Assembly (NCBI GenBank): GCA_050084985.1
Contig: JBITNC010000001.1
Coordinates: 135,036,001-135,100,000 of the forward strand
Direction: 5' to 3'
DNA: 64,000 nt
From: Nageia nagi
Taxonomy: Eukaryota > Pinophyta
The first letter of the stretch is position 1; the number at the start of each line of letters is the position of its first letter. The position numbers were made by a program, and so were the translations under genes. A model generated the notes under the pieces. The model saw only the letters and a program-made list of their open reading frames with translations, ran no database searches and was not told the DNA's origin. Below, piece after piece: positions 11,060 through 22,640 of this stretch.

Positions 11060-11190
11060 TTTATTATTTTATGTTTTCTTTAAAGAGAACTCTTTAAATT
11101 TTTTTTTGACCATGATTGTACTTGATAGTCCCATTGAGTGCTTTTAATCACCCAATGACATTAACATAATTTTTTTCTTTCTTATTTTTT
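11060..11190 (+). repeat. SINE-like 3' tail, copy 2
   Basis: Second member of the pair described at 10640-10775, in the same orientation about 400 bases further on. It ends in CATAATTTTTTTCTTTCTT. It could be a truncated SINE or part of a local duplication. Confidence 0.4.
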
Positions 11191-11584
11191 TAAGATAACT
11201 TTCATTTAACTTTATATTTATTAACAATTTAGTGACATAAGCTTTTCATTACAAACTGTGAGTTGTCACAGGAAAGCTGTCTCCTATTACTTTGAACTTT
11301 AGTTACCAAAATTTAAAAGAATGTAATAAAAGTAAAAATTAAAAAACATGGTTTTATCCTCACCATGAGGCTTATTTAAGGAATTGGAAAAGTCAGTGAT
11401 TTGTTAAAAAATTGACAGCTATTGGAAAAATCATGATAAATAAAGAATTTTGAAAACTTTTGGCCAAAAATTAGGCACATGCTATAAAACATTTTCTACT
11501 CCTTTTCAGTTATTTTGATATATATATGTTTTTTAAAACTTTTTCTTTAATTAAAATACATGATTGCTTCCTAATTAGTTATTA

Positions 11585-11585
<1 letters not shown>
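11191..11585. other. Unassigned AT-rich sequence
   Basis: No open frame, repeat or motif recognised. Confidence 0.3.

Positions 11586-11656
<71 letters not shown>
11586..11656. repeat. (TA)n microsatellite, 71 bp
   Basis: Uninterrupted TA dinucleotide run of about 35 units. It can form a cruciform and its length is likely to vary between individuals or be mis-called in assembly. Confidence 0.98.
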
Positions 11657-11661
<5 letters not shown>

Positions 11662-14164
11662 AAGTTTGTATTTAACTCTTAAGCTTAGAGTTGCAATTGA
11701 TTGGCATCCATGTCATAAAAATCCACTAGGGTATGATCCTCTCCTCATTTGTGTCTACCATCAACTCAATAGGATTTTAGGTATGTTTCAACTTTTAGGG
11801 GCACAAAGTTTTGAATGCACCTCCTATATTCAAGAGCTTTGAACTACCCACCTTTCTAACTCCCCTATCTGTCAATTCATATTGCTAGTATATTTTGATT
11901 AAGGCTTGCTGATAAATTATCTATCATTATATTTTTATTTTTAGAAAATAGAGTTGTATAAGGTAACCACCAATAATCTAGTGGGCATTTTTGTGGTCTT
12001 TACAAAAAATTGTTAGACCATCATAGATTCCCTCTCTCCTAAGGATAAATTAGGAGTATTTTTCATGCTTGGAGATCTCAATAATGATAATAGGAATCCT
12101 AAGGTATATGTATGTACTATATGGTCACTTGTATGCTTATGCCAGGCTTAGGGAGCGTCCCATACCCTCATGTTGGTCCAAGTTGACTCCTAGATCCCAA
12201 GTCTACCTCCTTCTCCCATGTGGTCATGCATGGCACCCCTTAGCTAATCCTTTGTCACTTAATGCACACCTATATCCCATGTTGGTATGTCTAGCCCTTA
12301 AACACCCACATTGGGTATTTTGGGCCACCAAGAGACTAACATTGGGTAAGAAGAGTTAAGTGGTGATTCCTATTTAGGACCATGAAAGAGATTTTGTATA
12401 AATAGACACTGGAGGCTCATTATTGGATATGCTTGATTATTATTACTCTTATACCATCCATCAAACATCAAGTCTTAATGATGCTAAGCAACCTATCCTA
12501 GGCGTAATGTCTAGAGGGCATTCAAGTTGAGGGATCTTATCTATCTACAAAATTGGTGTAGTACCTTTACCCATCTAGCAGAATTTTGAGTGTTTACTTC
12601 TACCATTTAGTTGGATTTCTAGGGTTCAAGGAGGGCCCCTTTGGTGGAGAGGATTTAAGGTATGAGGGATCATATCTATCCATGGTTATGTGGTACTTCC
12701 AGTATTTGAGGATATTCATCATTGTGCCCTAGTTAGCTCCAAAGAGGCCATAGACTACCCCTTAGGTCTTGGTATTGATTAGTACTATCCCATATCATTG
12801 ATATACTACCAAGGGTGATTGGATCTCATGCTTGTGTTGTGTTGACTTATCTTGTGCATGCATTGGATCATTATGGTTGTTTATGCTTGTATTTATTATG
12901 TGATGGCATTATGATGTATTATTGATTAAATAATGTATGTTAGAGCTAAATGTTATCATCTTGGCATTGTGAATGTATAATGTTGTGTGTTGTGGATGCC
13001 CTAGGCCTAACATCAAGGTTTGTGGGTTGTAATTGAGTTTTTTTAAGTGATGGATAAATTTGGATCCTCATAATATAAAACATTTATAGATACAAATCAA
13101 TTACTAATTATCTCTCACAATCCACAAAGTGCAAATAAATAGATCACACAATAATTTAAGAATAATGAAATAAAATTCATAACTAAGAGATCAAGAAGCA
13201 ATTCATATTCTATTATACTTTGGCACAAGTACATAATAGGGGCAATATCTAATGTATCCGATCCCTTTCTTCTTCATAACACTACTACATAGTTTTCTTG
13301 CTAGAGAATCTATGCTAATAAATTCATAACAAACTATGACATATAAAAGAACCTATAACTAATTTCATATCAGATTTGATTCTAATATGATTTACAATTT
13401 ATATCAAAATATTTAACTCCCTAGAGTCATCTCCCATGCATTTGAACACCATTAATGTATATAAAACTTGAGACATGGATCTAGTAGTTAAAATCACCTT
13501 CTTGATTGGAAACTGTATTTCATCGAACTTCTAGCACCATCTTCATTCTCTTGGATTCAGACAAACCCATCAGAATGAGATGCTTGAACTATTAGGGATT
13601 TAAACCTTAAAATATGGTCTATAATATGTAGTATCTTTGGAATCTTTTTCATTTAGTGCCTAGGTCACCTATGGTGGGGTTTTAGATTAATGAAGGTATG
13701 TGAAGGATTATGTTGGAGTTCTATCCAAATATTACCATCTTTGCTCTATCATAAGTCTGTCAAAACTAAATACTTCTCAAAAGAGTTAAGGCCACATTTG
13801 TTCTGACTTCATCAAACTTTCAATGATGTCTACGCTTCATAGAACTGTCAAATTTTTGCTAAAATCAAATACTATGATAATATTGACTAAGTCCTTTTCC
13901 TTATTGATTATGTTGAACATCTGATAGGTTGAGCATGTGAAAAAACTATCAAAGTTTTATCAAAATCAAATTTCAATATTTTGCACAAAATTGGCTAAGT
14001 ATGATCATATTATCAACACTTATGGCTATCAAAGAGGATATGCCCATACAAAATCTTCTTATTTCTTTGAGAAAATATTTATGACCATACATAATGTATA
14101 GGTAGATTGCAATTATAGAGACTGATTTTGGCATGATAGTTGGCAAAACCTAAGAATGATGTTC
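11657..14164. other. Unassigned 2.5 kb, possibly including an old LTR
   Basis: No protein domain was recognised. A TATA-like box (TATAAATA, 12397-12404) followed by a GC-richer leader, and the general composition of about 12000-13010, resemble an LTR promoter region, but no partner repeat, TG...CA ends or target duplication was found. The 96-codon frame at 12069-12359 has no recognised relative. From 13020 to 14164 nothing was identified. Confidence 0.3.
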
Positions 14165-14560
14165 ATTATTTTGTTTAATTAATGCAAGTGGTACATACAT
14201 CATGAAACATTTACCTATTATACAATATGTTGGGTTGATTAAGGAAGCTACTACCATTCATATAAGAGAATTGGGTAGAGGATTTTTAACCTTTACCTCA
14301 AAATATAAAATAGAATTGAGATGAATTAGCTTGGTTATATCCAAGAAATGATTCAAAAAATATTATTTTGTTGAATTAATTCAAGTGGTACATGCATCAT
14401 GATACATTTACCTATTATACAAGATGTTTGGGTTGAATAAAGAAGCTGCTACCATTCATATCAAAGAATTGGGTAGAGGTTTTTAAAACTTTACCTCTTA
14501 TATGAATTTAAAACATTATTGAGATGAATTGGCTTGGTTCTATTCAAGAAATGATTTAAA
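14165..14560. repeat. Tandem direct duplication, unit about 197 bp
   Basis: Copy 1 (14165-14361) and copy 2 (14362-about 14560) both start ATTATTTTGTT and share CAAGTGGTACAT, TTACCTATTATACAA, CTACCATTCATAT and a CAAGAAATGATT end. Their differences are scattered, so the duplication is old. The content is non-coding. Confidence 0.85.
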
Positions 14561-15499
14561 TGTGAAAGGCTTGTAGGGATTATAAGTATACATAAATTAG
14601 AGTATCCATGGATGAATTACAATAAGGATGCTGCTTTTGTTTGTACCAACTAATATTATGGAAGGATTTGGGATAAATATGATTAATCAACTAAATCCCA
14701 ATGCACTCAAATTTGAGAGATTTATGAGCATTATTATTATTATCATTTTTTTATTAAAAAATCATTTTAATTAATAAAAGGCTTTTTACAATCAAAAGAG
14801 TATGTGGGTGATAGATGGCATACCCCAAAAATGAAACACCTAACCCTAATCGTAGGTTAGGTAACAACACTACCATATTAACCATAGATATGGGTTAAAT
14901 AACTATAAATAGAAAAGATCAAAATACCAAACACCTATGATAGAGAAGAGTGAATATTACATCACATCATGTGAAGAGCTCATTGAGGGTGCATATGAAG
15001 TAACCATGCATTTCCACTCATTAGAAGGGATGAGATGCAAGTTCCAATCATCATTAGCCCAAAAGGGACTATCATCTTTATTTTGTGTGTCTCCCCATAT
15101 CGTAGTTAATTCGGAGGGAGAAGGAGGCCAAGAGCATCCTCATTTCCTTGGGGGAGTAGTGACTAGTGGCACATTCCAACTTGCAATAGGCCCATCAAGA
15201 GGTGGCATATCCCATCTGTTGGGAGGATGAGATGAGTAGATTGAGCCTAGGTTTTAGTAGCTTGTTATGATCATAAATGTGACAGGGGACATTGCCATGA
15301 TTGGGAGCACAATTAGTATAGAGAAGCACTACTAGGAGATAATTTAATAACTACACTAGCAATATTACCCCATTAGTCTAAGAGAGTGCAAAGGTGTGAG
15401 AGCTCGAGCTCAACCTTGTGTGCTTGATCCATAATTTATAGCCAGACATTAGAGAAAATATCTATTTTTTCAAATAGAGTAAATTATATGGAAGGAGTA

Positions 15500-16370
15500 A
15501 CATCCTGAAAGATAATTTTGTTCCTATATTTCTAGATATGAAAAAGCAAAGTGGTATGAAAATCCTACCACACATTCTATAAGGGTAAAGTGAAGGTGAA
15601 TGAATCCCTCAGTAAGGCATGCCTCAAAGAAAACAAAGTAGGCATGTAGAGAGAAAAAAGGAAAAGACACCCACTCCCATGCCAACATAAACCCTTTTCA
15701 TGACCAAAAGATGTGCATGCATGACTTAGGTTCATTACAAAAAGCACAATAAGGTCAAGTACTACTAAGTACTTAAGTTAGGTTCCTAAAGGGAGACCTT
15801 GATTCAAAAGGCTTCAAATAAAAAAGATTTTTTAGGCTTAAGATAAGATGCCCAAGTTGTAGCAAATTGTTACTTCCAATGAGTTTGTCTGGACACCAAA
15901 TCCCATTTCTCATTTAACTATGGAATTATAGGTGCAATTCATGAGAGCCAATTATAGCTAAAGGATGCTCTGTAATTGAGTATGGGGGTATCAACATGAC
16001 ATCCTTAGTCTTTCCAGCAAGGCTTTTGAAAATGCATACCTATTTTATGAAGAATAGAATAATATGTAAGCTCCATAATGGTATCGTAAGTTTTCTTATC
16101 ATAATACTTGCTTGAAGTTATCCCTAGGAATATAGTCTCAAGTGTGCTTGTTAAAAAAGTTGACAATTGTAACAATTCCTCTCTTAAAGAACTTACAGGT
16201 GTGGACCCATTGAACTTGGGCCCTAGGAGTACCCACGTAGTGAAAAATATAGGACCACCAAACATTGAGATTGTTAATGGAAAGGCCTTTGTAGAAGTCA
16301 TTCCCTTTCCATTTAATCTAGGGCACCAACTAATTTCAAGATTTCCAAATGCTCTTTATTACAAATGAGC
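15500..16370 (-). pseudogene. LINE A region after RT and zinc-binding domain
   Basis: The frame 16301-16005 lies downstream of the RT palm in an L1-type ORF2. Near 15660-15740 the minus strand gives a Cys-rich reading with SCMHIFW, typical of the zf-RVT domain at the end of plant LINE ORF2. The overlapping plus-strand frame 16108-16368 is a shadow. Broken by stops. Confidence 0.6.
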
Positions 16371-17299
16371 CTAGGATTTTCACAAACATTGGAGACATAA
16401 TAAGGGAAGGGAAATTCATAACCTTCCAAGCTTTTGTTTTTAGAGGCTACTCAACATAAATAAAATGCTGAATTAATATTTTTTATGCCTTTGACCCTTT
16501 AAGAGCTCAAATAATCCATTTAGAACAAAGAACCATCCCTTATTTCTTGCAATCTAATAGGCCCATACCATCTGACTCCTTGGGGAGATAATAGGTTTGC
16601 CAAGCAACTAGATGAAATCCTTTTTCTCAGTGTTTCTCTTCCATAAGGCATCTTGTAAGAGTTTTTCTAGTTTGTTATAGTAAGCTTACAATAAAACCCA
16701 ACAAGAAGAATAGTATACATGTGTGGAGGCAAGTACTTTTAAACAAATTTGTAATTTTCTAGCTAAGGAAGGCTTTTAGAATTCCAATATTCTAGCTATT
16801 TTTCTACCTTACTTATCACATAATTCTATAGCTGGGGGGAGGAAAACCATGAAACAAAAATAGAATGCCAAGGAATTTAAAAACCTTTGTAGGGAGAATC
16901 TAATTCCATTAGGATTGAGCTAACCAGGATGACATGGGCAAGGGAGATTGTATATAAAAAAGGTCTTCTTCCATTGAATGCTATAACCAAAGGCTTTGTA
17001 AAATGTTTCAAGGTAATAAATTCCTACAAAGACATATTACTTGTACTCTTGAATGGTTAGAAATTAATTATCAACCAAATGGCCATTAATGAGTTACCCT
17101 TGGTTATTAGGCAACATAATCCCTCAAATTTTTCCTTCAGAGGAGTGCTTGGCTAGGATGTATCCAAATGCTTTTGCTGCTAACACATAAAGTAAGGGTG
17201 AAAGAGGAAAACCATGTATTACAAAGCGATTGAGCCCAATGGCTTCTATTTGATAATTTTTCAAAGAAAGAACCACAAAAACATCTTGAAAAAGCATTT

Positions 17300-18000
17300 G
17301 AACTATGCTAACAAACTAAGGACCAAAACTCAATACCTCTAGCATACAAAGAATAAACACCCATTTAATTGAGTCATATGTTTTCTCAAAATATAGCTTA
17401 ATGAAGAGGGCATGTTGATTAGAATTTTGATCCCATTCCATGCCTTCCCATATAGCTATTACATTATTCAAAATGTAACGATTATGTATGAGACTAGTTT
17501 GCTTCAAAAAAATTATAATAGGAAGAACGGGTCAAAGGTGTAAGGTAAGTGCTTTGGCAATGATGTAATAATTGACTCTCAAAAGAGTGATGGACCACCA
17601 ATTGGTAATGAGATCAAGATCCCTTGCTTAGAGATAAAATTAATGTTGACTTTGTTGATGATAGACTCTAGAGAGCCTCTGAGCAAGGCCTTAAGGTAGA
17701 CCTTATGTAAATTTGGACCAATAAATTCTCAACACGATTTGTAGAATTCCCATAGGAAGTTGTTTAGCCTAGGGGCTTTTCCATCTGCCATATAGGAGGG
17801 GGCTTCCTCCAACCCTTTAAGAGAAAGAATTTTTTCACATTTATCTTAAAGAAATAGCAAGAGGTGAGATGACACTACATATCTACAATGTTGTATCTAA
17901 AGTGTAAGGATGAGCTAAAAAAACTTGTGTATAATGACGAGTAAAAAAGTTGGTTATCTTAGGAAGAGACATCAATAAGATACTTTCATCATATAAGGCT
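17300..18000 (-). pseudogene. LINE A reverse transcriptase, N-terminal half
   Basis: The frame 17507-17316 reads QTSLIHNRYILNNVIAIWEG, then WDQNSNQHALFIKLYFEKTYD and KWVFILCMLEVLSFGP. This is the block of plant L1-type RT containing the first catalytic Asp (canonical DFxKAYD, here YFEKTYD with that Asp changed). The stretch upstream (17780-17640) fits the preceding RT region. RT would copy LINE RNA at a nicked target. Stops and substitutions make it inactive. Confidence 0.82.
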
Positions 18001-18359
18001 TTGAATTGGGTATACTACCTCAAAGTTCTTAACCTTTGAAATAATTATTTAGATACCTTATCCCCAATCTTAAGCCAATGCAAACATGATTTAATTTGAG
18101 TTCCTTTGGCTTCATATAACTCTAGCAACTTGACCTCATACCTAATTTGTACAACATGAGATTGCAAGTGAGAGCTAAAGGGGTTGGATTCTATTCAAAT
18201 AGAGGCTTTAACAAGTTCATCTTGAAGATACTAAGTGGAGTGTCAATGAAATTACGTAACCCTCGTTCAAAGCCTAGACAGAAGGGAAAACATATGAAAA
18301 ATTATGTCATTCAACCATGCAATCCATCTCAACTCACCTAAAGGTATGGGGACCAAATG

Positions 18360-18962
18360 CTACAGATAGTGAATGTGAAAAAGCATCACATCACTTTGGA
18401 GAAATGATGGTATTGAGAAAGAACTAAGATCTATAATGCCTTTATGAAAGATAAGTAATCTTGACTTTGAAAGTGATGGGGGAATGGTCAGATGAAATGA
18501 GCCTTGGAATAGTCTCAACAAAAGGAGAAGCCAAATATTGAGAGAAGGATAATTCTTGATTATTAGAACGCATTGCATGACTAAGGCATTTGAGTACTAT
18601 TTCATGGCCATCTTGGAGATTAGACCACATGTACCACATTCTCAGGGAACTACTCTGTAATAAAACTTGCATTAGGGTCTGACAACCCAAGTTTATGCTT
18701 CATGCTCCCAAAGGGGTCATTTATTAGGAGTGAGACTTTTCTTATTGGAGGATTTTTCAATCATATTAAAATATCCACACATGATCCAAATGACTAGTGG
18801 AAGGGAAAACACACACCACCACCATAAAGTGTATCTTTTCGAGGCCTCATTCGAGGCATAAACATTAATGAATCTGAATGATACGCCATCAACTTCTAAC
18901 AAAATCCATATAACTTGATGATTGGGATCCATTCCCCATGTAATACAGTTACTTTCCATCAG
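18360..18962 (-). pseudogene. LINE A endonuclease, C-terminal two thirds
   Basis: The frame 18959-18717 reads VSFRFINVYASNEASKRYTL and then CGYFNMIEKSSNKKS, where plant LINE endonucleases have GGDFNM (the Asp is replaced by Tyr). The frame 18690-18442 ends ISSDHSPITFKVK, the conserved SDH segment with the catalytic His. The domain would nick target DNA. The N-terminal part is absent, marking the 5' truncation point close to 18962. Confidence 0.82.
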
Positions 18963-19077
18963 CTACTTAATAGAATGATGTCACAACTTCCATGTTGATT
19001 ATCATAGAGTGCAATATGTAGATTATCATAGATTACAATATTTATAGGATATACATGAAATAAATATATTGATATGC

Positions 19078-19555
19078 AATTATCATGTGTAAGATAAAGT
19101 CTATAATCTTTGCAAGAATTCTTATAGCATGTGCCACTATGGGAGCTCTAGAATATGGTATGGAAATCCATCAAAGAGTAGTTGAAAATGATTTTTCATC
19201 AAAGATTATTTTTGTAAATTCCTTGATAAACATGTATCAAAAATAAAAAAGAACAAACAAGGCATGGGAATTGTTTAACAAGATACATGATGTGGATTAG
19301 TTTCATGGAATGCAATGATTGAAGGATATACAATTCATATCTATAGTAAGGATGCTATTAAACTCTTTGATATGATGAACTAATTGGGACCCAACACTGA
19401 TAACATAAATTTTGTATGTAATCTACTTACATAGGTCTAGTGTGTGAGAGTTGTAAATATTTTAATAACATGAACCACTCTTATTGAATTATTCTTGTAA
19501 TGAATAATTATACCTATATTGTTAACCTTCTTGTTCGTGCAGGATGAAGAATCTT
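19078..19555 (+). pseudogene. Pentatricopeptide repeat (PPR) protein relic, segment 1
   Basis: Plus-strand readings give AREAs typical of plant PPR proteins: ITFARILIACATMGALEYGM, EIHQRVVEN, VNSLINMYQK, KAWELFNKIHD, FHGMQ (from SWNAMIEGY), DAIKLFDMM and later NNMNH. PPR proteins bind organelle RNA in mitochondria or plastids. Frame changes and stops are frequent and no start, transit peptide or C-terminal domain is present. No introns are evident, but most plant PPR genes lack them, so this does not by itself show retrocopy origin. Confidence 0.75.
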
Positions 19556-20090
19556 TGAACTTATTTATTAAAATACGTCAAGGAAGTATTACTATATCAT
19601 GGAATGCAATGATTGTAGGATATTGAATTTTCTAAAATTAAAAGCCATAGAGACTTTGAAGCATATGTAATTATCAAGTATAAATCCAAACTCTATAACC
19701 TTTGCAAGCATTTTTTCAACATGTCCCATCATGGGAATTATAGAAGATGGTATGGACATCCATCAAAGGATAGTTGAACCATGCAAGTATAAAAAGGTAT
19801 ATGCTATGTAGGTCTAGTGCATGAGGGTTGTAAATAGTTTAATAACATGAACCAATCTTATTGCTTTATTCTTAGAATGAATCATTATATATGCATTGTT
19901 GACCTTGTTGGTCGTGCAATATATCTTGAAAAAGCTTTGAAATTCGTTGCCAAAATGCCCATAAAACTTGAGTTAAGTGTATGGGTATAATTTGCTTAGT
20001 GCTTGTAAGTCACATAAAAATTTAGGAAAATGGGAATTTATAGAAAATATCCCCTTTTGTTGAACATTCATAAAACATATAAAAGAATTA
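19556..20090 (+). pseudogene. PPR relic, segment 2 (repeats part of segment 1)
   Basis: Reads ITISWNAMIVGY, then NPNSITFASIFSTCPIMG and DGMDIHQRIVE, then NNMNQS, GRA and LEKALKFVAKMPIKLELSVW. The 19700-19780 portion and the 19800-19920 portion match segment 1 at the base level (for example GGTATGGAMATCCATCAAAG). An internal part present in segment 1 is missing here. Either two related genes decayed side by side or one partial duplication occurred. Confidence 0.72.
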
Positions 20091-20756
20091 AGAACACACT
20101 TGGATATTTCCCTAGTTTGCTATAATCTCTTCACACCTACATGTCTGAAATTTGGCTTCATGGCTTTGAAATGGTGTATATCCTTTGCTTCCTCTCCATC
20201 TTCCAAATGGATACGAGATGACACATATATCCTTTATCCCTCCCTTTATTTTCAATCCCTCCACCAATTTTTTTTTTTGCACAGTGATCTTTTCACAATG
20301 ATTTTTAACCACTCTCCTAAGATATCTTACAATAGTTGATAATTGTTATAAAAATTTATCATTGTGATTTTTTTGAAGATAAGTATAAACCCCTATCTTA
20401 TAATATATTATAGTAGATCTTAACCATCGTAAAATTCATAACTACCATAAATAATTTTACCACTGTGAATTATTTAAAGATACCCTCTTTTGATTTTTAA
20501 TTGTTATATTATTACCACCCTTATTACCTTTTCTATGTAGTGATCACCCTAACCTAAGTAAACGCTATTTCATAACAACAATACATGAAATGACAATGTA
20601 AAGCAAAAGAAAACCTACACCTCCATATATGCAGAACCAATTATTGGCATTTAATTTTTAACTTTTTAACTTACATATTTTACTTCTTCTTATAACACTA
20701 CAATTTTTATACTACATTAATACATTAAATTTCGTAGTAAGAGTGAATTCTTTTAT
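20091..20756. other. Unassigned AT-rich sequence before the SCPL array
   Basis: Frames at 20100-20339 and 20112-20312 overlap on opposite strands and resemble nothing known. Repeated short phrases such as TATCATTGTGATTTTT and ACCACTGTGAATTATTT hint at a decayed small repeat, without defined ends. Confidence 0.3.
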
Positions 20757-21710
20757 AGCATATATTTTCATGGTGTTAAAATCCACATTAAATAAAAAAA
20801 CACACTTAATTGGACGAAGTTATCAAAACTACCCATAAAGAGCCAAAGCATAGAATCCAGTAATAAGAGACAGAAGTCCAGATTCCACACAAGCAGAAAA
20901 GTTGACAATATGAAATCTGTAGAGATAAGATCCCTGCAACCAATCGTTTCTGAATTAACTAGCTCAGCGTATAAACACAATAACTTTTTGTTTTTCTTCC
21001 AAACCCATTTCGTTCTGAAATTTGTCCTTTCTTTTCCTTCAAACCATAGAACCTTCCTACAGATGATTTATTGATACCATGTGTTAAAAGGCTACCTGCA
21101 AGATTAAACGGTGATTTATTGATACCATGGGACCACCTAATCGAAAGTACTTTCTGAAATTTCGGGGCCCATGCTGTAAGAGATATAAACAATGGAGATC
21201 GGTGAACTGTAACTCTAGTTTAGGACAACCCAAGTTTTAAAATACTCCCTAAATATATGGATTTGGCAGTTTCAGCCAATGCTTTAAAATAAAATTATCT
21301 TAATATTTGATAGTTATTTAATTGCCTACAAACAGTTACGTTTATTAAATTGTAATTTCTATCGTCAATCTTGAGATCGAGAACGATTTCTTTGAGGCTA
21401 ATGTGTGGTGGAGTTGGACTCCACCTACAAGATGATTACAAGTTAGTTACGATGTGCATGCCGCTAAAATATGCTTTGTCATTCCCAAGGCGTTAACATT
21501 AAGATTTTTCCAAAAAAATTGACGGATATTTATGTATCTTAAGCGATTGTCCTAGTTGGAATTTAAGATGCGCCCTTGATTGCGTTCAGTTCGTGTCTGC
21601 CTTTTCCAGCTTTACGAATTCATATTACTTCTTATTGGATTGAAATTGGACTCTACATGCAGTTCTGAGGTCCCAAAAAGAAAAAAAAAACAAAAAACAT
21701 TGGCTGGGAA

Positions 21711-21966
21711 ATGGAATTGATGAAGTCAAAACTGCGCGTATGGCTCTGGGTGTTGATGCTCGCTATTTCTTCCGCCTCAGGAAGGAGCTCCGCCGGTCCA
21801 GCTGAGGATTTAATAGACAAGCTGCCCGGTCAGCCTAAAGTAAATTTTAAACAGTATGGAGGATACGTGACCATTGATGAGCGCACAGAGAAGGCGTTGT
21901 TTTATTATTTCGTAGAGGCGGAGAATGATGGCCCGTCCAAACCTCTGACTCTGTGGCTGAACGGAG
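21711..21966 (+). CDS. Serine carboxypeptidase-like protein, exon 1 (only open copy)
   Basis: An 85-codon first exon starting [18 protein letters not shown]. Residues 1 to about 25 form a secretion signal (basic start, hydrophobic core, small residues near SASG). The mature start follows the SCPL pattern: [36 protein letters not shown] and PLTLWLNGG. In plant SCPL genes the next exon starts PGCSS; here a GT donor (21967, G|GTATGC) follows codon position 1 of the last Gly, the position typical of this family. SCPL enzymes are secretory or vacuolar hydrolases or acyltransferases; their Ser-Asp-His triad lies in later exons. I recognised no exon 2 in the window, so this is either a 5' fragment or a gene with a very long intron. 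The start is chosen because units 1 and 2 share it. Confidence 0.75.
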
Positions 21967-22640
21967 GTATGCCCATTTGCCCCGCCTTCCCTTAAAGTCT
22001 TTGCATTCAGTTTGTTTAAAATTATTTACAAATACAACTGTATGCTTAGAAGTAGTAGTTCAATGTATCCTTATACACAAAGGTAGCACAGGAGGTTCAG
22101 AAATAGATCCAAGTTCATTCTGGTTGAGACAACTCCTGCGTGCATAGGCTAATTAAATTGAGATCTTGTAGCTCATATATTAGAAGAAAAAAATCTCATA
22201 TAATTAGTTCTCAGAGATTGAATGAGAGAATAGCCAAAAATAATGCTTCGGAAGCCTTCATAAATTTATCCTATATGAAAGGATCTTGGGCAGGACTTGG
22301 AACATTCCTGCAAGTATGAAAGGCTAAACCTAAAATTTTATATTTAACAAATTGTAATTAACATATTTTGTAAGATTTACCATTGTAAGTGTAACACTTT
22401 AAACATACGCTTTGTTGAATACAAACTGTAGGCGTTTTTGTCGTTGCTTCATTGAATTCAATTATTGTATATGTAGGAAAAAAATTAGCTACGCATCTAA
22501 CCAAAGCTAGTTCAGATAGTGGAATAGAAATAATTGAAATAAATGTGTTGACTCCTGTTGTTTTTATAGTTTGCCTACTTAACCAAGGAAAAATAAAATG
22601 CGTATACATTAAAAAAAATAATAATAATAAAATTTTGTGC
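21967..22640 (+). other. Start of SCPL intron 1, shared by the array units
   Basis: Begins with GTATGCCC. It is recognisably similar in units 2 (28922-29460), 3 (32218-32620), 3b (about 44860-45290) and 4 (about 48311-48780); the phrase GAACTCCTGCGNGCAT marks all of them. Non-coding. The frame 21953-22147 overlaps the donor and is a shadow. Confidence 0.7.

Larger units (their letters stand above)
14728..18962 (-). mobile_element. L1-type LINE A, 5'-truncated
   Basis: A minus-strand non-LTR element. From right to left: endonuclease (18962-18360), linker, RT (about 18000-16000), the region after RT and a terminal zinc-binding domain (about 15780-15640), a 3' region and a tail at 14728-14760 that reads AAAAAAATGATAATAATAAT on the minus strand. 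The N-terminal part of the endonuclease and ORF1 are missing, as expected from 5' truncation during target-primed reverse transcription. Many stops. The RT closely resembles the LINE D fragments of the array (shared WEGMEW phrase), so it is the same or a sister family. Confidence 0.85.

Noticed and set aside
11586-11656. Possible centromeric or telomeric repeat
   Set aside because: It is a plain TA dinucleotide run with no longer period.
12069-12359. 96-codon open frame
   Set aside because: No family resemblance and no supporting context; it lies in an LTR-like non-coding stretch.
14937-15230. 97-codon plus-strand frame with a Gly-rich end
   Set aside because: It lies antisense to the 3' region of LINE A and resembles no known protein.
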